From: an uncultured Clostridia bacterium
GTDB lineage: Bacteria; Bacillota; Clostridia; Christensenellales; CAG-917
Direction: 5' to 3'
NCBI GenBank assembly: GCA_900554085.1
Contig: USGA01000067.1
Location: 1-5,300 of the forward strand
Length of the DNA: 5,300 nt
Each line of letters opens with the position of its first letter. Position 1 is the first letter of the stretch. Both the position numbers and the translations under genes were made by a program. Below the pieces are notes generated by a model. It saw nothing but the letters and a program-made list of their open reading frames with translations, ran no database searches and was not told where the DNA came from. Shown here piece by piece: positions 1 to 4,830 of this stretch.

Positions 1-74
1 TCGGCGTAGTGAGAATAACAGTATTTCACGAGCGCGTCGCTGTCGCACTCACCCTTTGCGAAAAACAGAATCAT
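1..74 (-). CDS. Start of an unidentified protein, truncated by the window edge
   Basis: On the minus strand an ATG at 74-72 overlaps the malQ stop codon as ATGA, and the frame stays open to the left edge. The 24 visible residues begin MILFFAKGECDSDALV and end near YSHYA. A purine-rich stretch inside the last malQ codons (AGGGGCAAGGA) directly precedes the ATG and could serve as the ribosome binding site. The overlap suggests translational coupling to malQ, and so membership of the same operon. I do not recognise the family from so few residues and assign no function. The start call is fairly secure because of the overlap and the uninterrupted frame, but the gene could in principle start further downstream. 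Confidence 0.6.
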   Translation of the reverse strand, partial: MILFFAKGECDSDALVKYCYSHYA

Positions 75-1600
75 TCCTTGCCCCTGCCCAGCCTGCCGTA
101 CGTGTTGTTGACGTCCAGGAAGAAATCGCGGTCAACCGTGAGCATAAGTTCAAATGGCAGACGGAAACGCCAGTTTCCCTCGGCAACGCCGGGAATGTTC
201 ACGCGCGTGTCGGAGCCGTAACCCAGCATATCCTGCACGGGCGCAATCGCCAGCACGGCGGACGAGGCGAACACCGTTTTTATTATGGCTTTTGTCGAAG
301 CGCAGGACGGACCGCCGCTGCCCCAACCGGCCCCCGAGAATCCGCAGTACTTGAGCGCAAACGCCCTTGCGTCGGGGTTGATTTCGTAAAGCCAGCCGAG
401 CGTGGTGTTGTTGTCGTGAGTGCCTGTGTACGCCACGTTGCAACTCTCGTAACGGTACGGCAGGTGCACACTCGCCGTGCCGTCGAAACCGAATTGGAAC
501 ACCCGCATCGTGGGCACGCCCGACCCGTCGATGAATTTTCTGCAGTCGGGGTCGATGAGCCCGAGGTCCTCCGCAATGAAAAGAGCGTCGGGATTGTCCT
601 TGCGGATAAGGTCGATGAGTTCCTGTCCGGGGCCCAGTTCCCACTTGCCGTTCACCGCGCTGTCGTCACCCGCGGGAATGGCAAAGAAATTGTAGAACGC
701 GCGGAAATGGTCGAGACGGAGCGCGTCGTACAGTCTGAGGCAATGGGCAATACGCCGACGCCACCAGGAATAGGAATTCTTTTTCATAGCGGCGAAATCG
801 TAGAGGCAATTGCCCCACACCTGACCCTTTGCCGCAAAAGCGTCCGGCGGCACTCCCGCCGAAGCCGCGGGACGGTTGTTCTTGTCGAGCAAAAAGTCTT
901 TTTTGTGCACCCAGACGTCCACGCTGTCGGTGGCGACGTAGAACGGAAGGTCGCCGATTACGCCCACGCCCCTGTCGTTTATGCGTTTCTTGACCACCAG
1001 CCATTGTCTGAAAAAGACGAACTGCTCGAAGCGGTAGAAATCCATTTCTTCCGCGTACCTGGCGCGCGCCTCGGCAAGCGCCCGTTCGTTTCGGTCGGCA
1101 AGTCCGTCTTCCCAGTTCCACCACTCGGTGCTCCGCTCGGCGGCAAGTGCCATAAACAGCGCGTAATCTTCCAGCCAGTATTCTTCCTCTGCCGCGAACT
1201 TCGCTATTTCTTCGCGAAGCGCAGGAGTAATTCTTCCGTACGCCGTACGGAGGACGCGGGCGGTATTCTCACGCGCAAAGTCGTAGTCCACGAGATAGGG
1301 CTCGCCGCGATATTTCGCGTTTTCGGCCTCTTCCGCAGTGAGCAGACCGTCCTCGAACAGTCCCGCAGGATTGACGAAGAGGCTGTTGCCCGCAAAGGAC
1401 GATATTCCGGAATAGGGCGAATTTCCCGCGCCTATGACCGTGAGCGGCAACACCTGCCACCAGTGGAAACCCATATCCACCGCCATATCGACAAACACGT
1501 CGACGTCGCGCGAAAAACAACCTATCCCGTAAACGCTCGGCATCGAGAACAGCGGCATAAGCACGCCCGCCGACCTCGCGAATTTCGGAACTTTGTTCAT
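71..1600 (-). CDS. malQ: 4-alpha-glucanotransferase (amylomaltase, GH77)
   Basis: This 509-residue cytoplasmic enzyme would transfer alpha-1,4-glucan segments between maltodextrins (disproportionation), releasing glucose and re-extending chains in maltose or glycogen metabolism. The N-terminus has the family pattern: R9-S-A-G-V-L, PSVYGIG at 21-27, WWQVLPL at 47-53, SPYSG at 61-65 and FAGNSLFVNPAGL at 69-81. The three catalytic acids are all present: nucleophile D297 in RLDHFRAF, acid/base E344 in FIAEDLG, and D396 in GTHDNNTT. The segment GVPPDAF...GQVWGNCLYDF (249-269) and VQDMLG (455-460) also fit GH77. The length is typical of bacterial amylomaltases of about 500 residues. The ATG at 1600 is preceded by GGGAGAGGGGG, and the gap to hom is only 16 nt, so it is read from the coaX promoter. 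The next gene overlaps its stop. No defects are seen. Confidence 0.96.
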   Translation of the reverse strand: MNKVPKFARSAGVLMPLFSMPSVYGIGCFSRDVDVFVDMAVDMGFHWWQVLPLTVIGAGNSPYSGISSFAGNSLFVNPAGLFEDGLLTAEEAENAKYRGEPYLVDYDFARENTARVLRTAYGRITPALREEIAKFAAEEEYWLEDYALFMALAAERSTEWWNWEDGLADRNERALAEARARYAEEMDFYRFEQFVFFRQWLVVKKRINDRGVGVIGDLPFYVATDSVDVWVHKKDFLLDKNNRPAASAGVPPDAFAAKGQVWGNCLYDFAAMKKNSYSWWRRRIAHCLRLYDALRLDHFRAFYNFFAIPAGDDSAVNGKWELGPGQELIDLIRKDNPDALFIAEDLGLIDPDCRKFIDGSGVPTMRVFQFGFDGTASVHLPYRYESCNVAYTGTHDNNTTLGWLYEINPDARAFALKYCGFSGAGWGSGGPSCASTKAIIKTVFASSAVLAIAPVQDMLGYGSDTRVNIPGVAEGNWRFRLPFELMLTVDRDFFLDVNNTYGRLGRGKE

Positions 1601-1616
1601 TTCCCCCTCTCCCTTT

Positions 1617-2894
1617 TTATTCTTCCACTCTTATGAGCGCGGCGACTTTATCCACGCCCGAGAGTTGTTCTATTTCGCCGAGTGCCTTTCGGATTACGCT
1701 TTCGCGGGATTCGTGAGTGATGAATATGACCGCGACTTCCCTGGACGCGGCTTCCTTCTGCACGACGCTGGCGAGCGAAACCCCGTTCCTGCCGAACACT
1801 CCCGCTATCTTGCTGAGCGTGCCCTCTTCGTCGGATACGATGAGGCGAATGTAATAACGGGAGGAGAAATCGGAAGCGAAATCGTCCTTGTTCACTTTTT
1901 CGTCGAGTTCCCAGGGGAAACGACGGTGAGACGTTCTGCCCGCCGCGAAAACGATGTCGCTGACTATCGCGCTGCCCGTCGGAAGCGCGCCCGCTCCCCT
2001 GCCGTAAAGCATTATGTCGTCCACATTGTCACCGTGCACGAACACGGCGTTGAACGAGCCGCTGACCCCGGAAAGGGGGTGTCCCGCAGGCAGAAACGCG
2101 GGGTGCACTCTCGCCTCCACCTTGCCGTCGCGGCACTTGGATATGGCGAGGAGTTTGAGCGTATAGCCCAGTTCCTTGCCGTATTTTATGTCCTCGACCG
2201 ACACCGCCGAAATACCCTCGCGGTATATCATATCGACGGGCACTCTTCGCTTATACGCAAGAGAGGACAGAATGCTGTTTTTGTACACAGCGTCGAAGCC
2301 GTCCACGTCCGCCGTGGGATTTGCTTCGGCGTAACCGAGTTCCTGCGCCGCCTTGAGACATTCGGCGTAGTCGACGCCCTCTTCGCTCATACGGGAAAGG
2401 ATATAGTTGGTGGTGCCGTTGACGATGCCCTTGACGGAGGTCACGGCGTTGCCCTGCATACCGTCGGTGAGAGTGCGGATAATGGGTATACCGCCCGCGC
2501 AACTCGCCTCGAAATACAATCCGCCGCCGCCTTTTGCCGCCGCGGCTTCGAGTTCGTGCCAATGTTTGGAGAACATCTCCTTGTTGGCGGTGACAATGCT
2601 CTTGCCCGCCTCGAGGGCGCGGATAAGGAAAGAACGAGCGGGTTCGATTCCGCCGAAGAATTCCGCCACAACGGAAATTTCCGGGTCGTTCACCACCCTG
2701 TCCATATCCGTGGTCACCACGGAAAGGTCGACGCCGAGTTGTCTGCAACGTTCGACGTTTTTCTCGAGAACGCACCGCACCTCTATGTCGATGCCCTCGT
2801 TCTGCATTATATAATCGTGCTTTTCTTTGAGAATGGTGTACGTTCCGCCACCTACTACTCCGAGCCCGAGAAGGGCTACTCCCACTTTCTTCAT
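1617..2894 (-). CDS. hom: Homoserine dehydrogenase, monofunctional, with ACT domain
   Basis: This enzyme reduces aspartate semialdehyde to homoserine with NAD(P)H, the branch point towards threonine and methionine, in the cytoplasm. The 425 residues begin with a Rossmann dinucleotide site, GLGVVGGG at 10-17. TANK (102-105) follows, with K105 at the conserved lysine. GGIPIIRTL (134-142) and GIVNGTTNYIL (156-166) are family signatures. E190, D201 and K205 in the segment EANPTADVDGFDAVYK keep the spacing of the catalytic residues in the yeast enzyme (E208, D219, K223). An ACT domain occupies about 347-425, starting YYIRLIVSDEEGTL; in this family it usually gives feedback inhibition by an amino acid such as threonine. 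There is no fused aspartokinase. The ATG at 2894 has AGGAG (2900-2904) five bases upstream, and coaX ends 30 nt before it, so the genes are probably one operon. No thrB or thrC is visible. Confidence 0.97.
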   Translation of the reverse strand: MKKVGVALLGLGVVGGGTYTILKEKHDYIMQNEGIDIEVRCVLEKNVERCRQLGVDLSVVTTDMDRVVNDPEISVVAEFFGGIEPARSFLIRALEAGKSIVTANKEMFSKHWHELEAAAAKGGGGLYFEASCAGGIPIIRTLTDGMQGNAVTSVKGIVNGTTNYILSRMSEEGVDYAECLKAAQELGYAEANPTADVDGFDAVYKNSILSSLAYKRRVPVDMIYREGISAVSVEDIKYGKELGYTLKLLAISKCRDGKVEARVHPAFLPAGHPLSGVSGSFNAVFVHGDNVDDIMLYGRGAGALPTGSAIVSDIVFAAGRTSHRRFPWELDEKVNKDDFASDFSSRYYIRLIVSDEEGTLSKIAGVFGRNGVSLASVVQKEAASREVAVIFITHESRESVIRKALGEIEQLSGVDKVAALIRVEE

Positions 2895-2924
2895 AAAAAC
2901 TCCTGTTTATTTTCTGCCGATTTC

Positions 2925-3695
2925 TCAGCGATTGAGGTCGTAAATGTATTTCAATCCTTTGAGCGCAAGCGCGCGGTCGGTGATGTCGATGACGTCGGGT
3001 TCCACTTCGTTGATGAGTTCGGAAAGACCGCCCGTCGCGATGACTTTCGCGTCCCTCATCTCGGGAAGTTGTTTGTAGCGGTCCACCATATACTTCACAA
3101 GCCCGGCGTATCCGCAGACAATGCCCGACTGCATACAACTGCGCGTGGACGTGCCGACTATGTTCTCGGGCGCCGCGATTTCGATACGCGGCAGTTTAGC
3201 CGCCGTATGGACGAGGCTTTCCGCCGCAGTCTTTATTCCGGGCGCAATGGCGCCGCCGAGATATACACCCTCGGCAGTCACGAGATTGAACGTTGTCGCA
3301 GATCCGAAGTCGACTTCGATGACGGGTCCGCCGTAGAATTTGAACGCCGCCGCCGCGCCCACCATTCTGTCCGCGCCCAGTTCGGCGGGATTGTCGTAGG
3401 CAATATCGATACCCAATTTCGTGCGGTGGTCCACAACGAGAGGCTTTTTGCCCATATAGTAGGTGCACATATGCTCTATCGTGTAGTTGAGCGACGGGGC
3501 GACGGAAGACATAACGCTTCCCTTTATATCCTCGAACCGCGCCCCCGTCTGACGCAGCAGGTCGTAGATGACCATACCGTATTCGTCGGCGGTGTGCGAC
3601 GCGACCGTGGACACTCTCCACGTGGAAGTGAGTTTGTCGCCTTTGAAAATGCCTATCTTGACATTGGTGTTGCCTATGTCCATTGCGAGGAGCAT
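2925..3695 (-). CDS. coaX: Type III pantothenate kinase
   Basis: This enzyme phosphorylates pantothenate with ATP, the first committed step of coenzyme A synthesis. The type III form belongs to the ASKHA fold and is normally potassium-dependent and not inhibited by CoA. The 256 residues match the usual length. DIGNTNVKIG (6-15) is the phosphate-binding loop, GADR (107-110) carries the catalytic base D109, and DFGSATTF (129-136) carries the cation-site D129. T184 sits at the expected substrate contact. One small oddity is S132, where the family usually has threonine (DFGTATT); this is conservative. The ATG at 3695 is chosen because GGGAGGG (3700-3706) lies 4 nt upstream. A second Met at codon 5 is less well placed. 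It is the first gene after a strong promoter, with a GC-rich hairpin in the roughly 45-nt leader, and hom follows after 30 nt. Confidence 0.97.
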   Translation of the reverse strand: MLLAMDIGNTNVKIGIFKGDKLTSTWRVSTVASHTADEYGMVIYDLLRQTGARFEDIKGSVMSSVAPSLNYTIEHMCTYYMGKKPLVVDHRTKLGIDIAYDNPAELGADRMVGAAAAFKFYGGPVIEVDFGSATTFNLVTAEGVYLGGAIAPGIKTAAESLVHTAAKLPRIEIAAPENIVGTSTRSCMQSGIVCGYAGLVKYMVDRYKQLPEMRDAKVIATGGLSELINEVEPDVIDITDRALALKGLKYIYDLNR

Positions 3696-3699
3696 AAAT

Positions 3700-3706
3700 C
3701 CCTCCC
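3700..3706 (-). promoter_or_regulatory. Ribosome binding site of coaX
   Basis: On the minus strand the bases read GGGAGGG, four nucleotides before the ATG at 3695. This site decides the first Met over the Met at codon 5. It sits 2 nt downstream of a GC hairpin, so it may be partly occluded if the hairpin extends or is protein-bound. Confidence 0.8.
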
Positions 3707-3708
3707 GT

Positions 3709-3724
3709 CGCGCGAGAGCGCGCG
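3709..3724 (-). promoter_or_regulatory. GC hairpin in the coaX leader, next to the ribosome binding site
   Basis: On the minus strand the leader contains CGCGCG, loop CTCT, CGCGCG: a perfect 6-bp all-GC stem with a four-base loop, between the promoter and the Shine-Dalgarno site. There is no U-run after it, so it is not a terminator. It could protect the 5' end of the mRNA or tune translation of coaX. The structure is seen directly in the sequence; the role is inference. Confidence 0.4.
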
Positions 3725-3746
3725 GTTAATCATATCTTAATTAGAG

Positions 3747-3775
3747 ATTATATCAAACACAGCCTTTGTTATCAA
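3747..3775 (-). promoter_or_regulatory. Sigma-A-type promoter of the coaX-hom-malQ operon
   Basis: Read on the minus strand, TTGATA (3770-3775) is followed after exactly 17 bases by a perfect TATAAT (3747-3752). A TG one base before the -10 also makes it an extended -10 element (TGaTATAAT). Transcription should begin near 3740, giving a leader of about 45 nt before the coaX ATG. The region around it is AT-rich, unlike the GC-rich flanks. This is the only clear vegetative promoter I see in the window. Confidence 0.88.
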
Positions 3776-3964
3776 GGGGAAAATCCACCGCAATGCCGCC
3801 GCAGAAGGCGCGCGGGCAAAATTTTTGCGAAATCACGACGATTTATCCCCGACGTGTGCCGCACGGCAATTCCCCGTTGTCCGACCGAAGCCCCGCGACG
3901 GACGCACCTCACGCTCATTCCGTCGCCCGTACGGGTGCCGACGTCTGACTTTTCGCTTTTGCAT
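3776..3964. other. Intergenic region with GC-rich inverted repeats, no gene
   Basis: These 189 bases lie between the end of the TspO-like gene and the coaX promoter. No frame here looks like a protein and I recognise no RNA gene. Two overlapping inverted repeats stand out. CGTCG (3921-3925) pairs with CGACG (3939-3943) around the palindrome CCCGTACGGG (3926-3935). CGACGGA (3896-3902) pairs with TCCGTCG (3919-3925). They share 3921-3925, so they cannot form together. On the minus strand neither is followed by a T-run, so neither is a convincing terminator for the TspO-like gene. A short AT palindrome-like GCAAAATTTTTGC lies near 3818-3830. Confidence 0.5.
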
Positions 3965-4483
3965 TCAGTTGTTGAGCGCGAGAAAACACATAACCGCAAG
4001 CGTGTAGACGTTGAACAGAAAAACGGGCAAGTAAATCAGCGCGAGCGTCCCGTCCTTGAATGCGAAGCGCACGCCCAGCGCCAGAGAAGCCGCCGCCAGC
4101 AGACAGGCCGAAAACGCCCCGCCCACCAGGGCGCGGGCACGGAAAATGCAAAAAAGGCACACCAGCGCAAAAACCGCGGTCAACGCAAGAATGACCGTCG
4201 ACGGAAAAAAATGTTTGCCCACGACAAGTCGCGTTATCACCGCGACAACGCAGGCGTACATAAGGCAGACCGTCACGCGGAATCCGAACGGAGACAGCAT
4301 AAACGACGGTTTAGACAATGAATTGTACCATTCAACATCGATTTCAAGAATAAACTGGGCAAACGCCGAGAACAGCAGCACGCAGAAAAGCGCGGCGGTA
4401 AGTCCTGTCATTCTCTTAACCCATTCCACTTCAAGAGCATATTCCGCGCTCTCGCGCGTTATGCGCGCCCGCTCCTCTTTCAC
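3965..4483 (-). CDS. Small multi-spanning membrane protein, probably divergent TspO/MBR family
   Basis: The maximal frame gives 172 residues with about five hydrophobic segments, near 26-46, 67-87, 95-113, 119-137 and 146-169. This matches the five-helix TspO/MBR fold of about 150-160 residues, whose members bind porphyrins and other hydrophobic ligands in membranes. The best match is EWYNSLSKPSF (51-61), which resembles the loop after helix 1 (WY..L.KPS), and the C-terminal helix ending FNVYTLAVMCFLALNN. The protein is unusually poor in tryptophan (W21 and W52 only) for a family named tryptophan-rich. The start is uncertain: the frame opens with GTG at 4483 without a good ribosome binding site. 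GTG at 4429 or ATG at 4411 would begin just before helix 1 and fit the family better. Unlike the operon genes, it uses TCA serine codons. No terminator is evident. The family assignment is inference from motifs. Confidence 0.6.
   Translation of the reverse strand: MKEERARITRESAEYALEVEWVKRMTGLTAALFCVLLFSAFAQFILEIDVEWYNSLSKPSFMLSPFGFRVTVCLMYACVVAVITRLVVGKHFFPSTVILALTAVFALVCLFCIFRARALVGGAFSACLLAAASLALGVRFAFKDGTLALIYLPVFLFNVYTLAVMCFLALNN
4445..4468. repeat. Overlapping GC inverted repeats near the TspO-like gene start
   Basis: Plus-strand CGCGCTCTCGCGCG (4445-4458) overlaps GCGCGTTATGCGCGC (4454-4468). Each can form a short hairpin (4 and 5 bp) and they are mutually exclusive. The first is the exact reverse complement of CGCGCGAGAGCGCG at 3709-3722 in the coaX leader. 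If the TspO-like protein really starts at 4411 or 4429, this lies in its untranslated upstream region; if it starts at 4483, it is coding. Function is unknown, and a chance match in GC-rich DNA is possible. Confidence 0.4.
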
Positions 4484-4532
4484 ACATTCGCTCGGGGTTG
4501 CGTATGGTGAGTTAGGAGCAATCCGAGTTCAA

Positions 4533-4541
4533 TAAGGAGGT
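4533..4541 (+). promoter_or_regulatory. Ribosome binding site of the small cysteine-rich gene
   Basis: TAAGGAGGT is a full-length complement of the 16S anti-Shine-Dalgarno tail. It lies 8 nt before the ATG at 4549, near-optimal spacing. This is the strongest ribosome binding site in the window, and the main reason to accept the short gene as real. I see no clear promoter in the 65 bp between it and the GTG at 4483. Confidence 0.9.
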
Positions 4542-4548
4542 ACATACA

Positions 4549-4731
4549 ATGAACGGCTTCTTCTCAAACGGCGGGTGCGGTTGCGGCTGCAACGACATCA
4601 TTCTCCTGCTCCTTCTGCTCAACTGCTGCGGAGGTTGCAATATGGGTTGTCTGTGCGACATTCTTCCCCTGTTGCTCATTCTCTGCTGCTGCGGCGGAGG
4701 CAACATCTGCGGCAACAACTGCTGCAAGTAA
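4549..4731 (+). CDS. Small Cys/Gly/Leu-rich protein of unknown function (60 aa)
   Basis: The 60 residues contain 14 Cys (10, 12, 14, 26, 27, 30, 34, 36, 46-48, 54, 58, 59), 12 Leu and 12 Gly, with almost no charge (D16, D37, K60). After a short head with GGCGCGC, two 21-residue units follow directly, 12-32 and 33-53. Each is built as D-I, a short Leu/Ile block, then CCGG(C/G)N; 11 of 21 positions are identical. The tail ends NNCCK. The hydrophobic blocks (17-24, 38-45) are short for membrane helices, and there is no signal peptide. A perfect Shine-Dalgarno and an immediate terminator make it a monocistronic gene, divergent from the TspO-like gene and convergent with glyS. It resembles the small high-cysteine proteins of clostridia that databases label chorion-class high-cysteine proteins. 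Spore-coat-like, metal-binding or self-assembling roles are all possible, and none is shown. Confidence 0.8.
   Translation: MNGFFSNGGCGCGCNDIILLLLLLNCCGGCNMGCLCDILPLLLILCCCGGGNICGNNCCK
4582..4707 (+). repeat. Tandem 63-bp duplication inside the small cysteine-rich gene
   Basis: Unit 1 (4582-4644) and unit 2 (4645-4707) abut and encode the two 21-residue Leu-block/CCGG units. By hand they agree at 39 of 63 bases and 11 of 21 residues without gaps, the best stretch being GAC-ATY at the start and TGC-TGC-GGN-GGN at the end. The divergence suggests an old duplication, though low-complexity composition inflates the match. Confidence 0.5.
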
Positions 4732-4734
4732 ACG

Positions 4735-4762
4735 AAAATCCCCTCGGCTCCGAGGGGATTTT
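4735..4762 (+). terminator. Intrinsic terminator of the small cysteine-rich gene, probably bidirectional
   Basis: AAAATCCCCTCG (4735-4746) pairs perfectly with CGAGGGGATTTT (4751-4762) around a GCTC loop, giving a 12-bp stem followed by T at 4763 (a five-T run at 4759-4763). It starts 3 bases after the stop of the small gene. Read on the minus strand the stem ends in TTTT, so it can also stop glyS transcripts, whose stop codon is about 70 nt away. Confidence 0.93.
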
Positions 4763-4793
4763 TGTTAATGTTTTTTCTTTGTTTAATCACTGT

Positions 4794-4820
4794 TGCCGCA
4801 CGCTTGCGGCAGCGCCGCAA
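4794..4820 (-). other. Two overlapping GC hairpins downstream of glyS
   Basis: TGCCGCA (4794-4800) pairs with TGCGGCA (4805-4811) around CGCT. Alternatively TTGCGGC (4804-4810) pairs with GCCGCAA (4814-4820) around a three-base loop. They share an arm and exclude each other. They lie 11-37 nt past the glyS stop on the minus strand. Neither has a U-run behind it, so they are more likely 3'-end structures of the glyS mRNA than terminators in their own right. Confidence 0.4.
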
Positions 4821-4830
4821 CGGTACCGTT

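Noticed and set aside
56..3740. Two very long plus-strand open frames (526 and 715 codons) opposite malQ, hom and coaX.
   Set aside because: They lie in exact codon register with well-identified minus-strand genes and are open only because TTA, CTA and TCA are unused there. Their translations are low-complexity and show no domains.
3700..3740. The coaX leader as a riboswitch or attenuator.
   Set aside because: At about 45 nt with one 6-bp hairpin it is too short for known riboswitch classes and has no terminator/antiterminator pair.
3921..3943. Inverted repeat after the TspO-like gene as an intrinsic terminator.
   Set aside because: On the minus strand the stem has a three-base bulge and is followed by GAATGAGCG rather than a T-run. 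The T-rich side faces the plus strand, where no gene ends.
4434..4470. GCATATT as a possible sigma-E -35 upstream of the small gene.
   Set aside because: The -35 consensus fits, but at the required 14-15 bp spacing there is no CATACAAT-like -10 (the sequence is GC-rich around TTATGC).
4543..4550. CATACAAT just before and into the start codon of the small gene looks like a sporulation sigma-E -10 element.
   Set aside because: It overlaps the ATG and lies downstream of the Shine-Dalgarno site, so a transcript from it would lack the ribosome binding site; there is also no matching -35.
4549..4731. The small cysteine-rich protein as a RiPP or bacteriocin precursor.
   Set aside because: There is no recognisable leader peptide or double-Gly cleavage layout, and no modification, transport or immunity gene sits nearby in the window.
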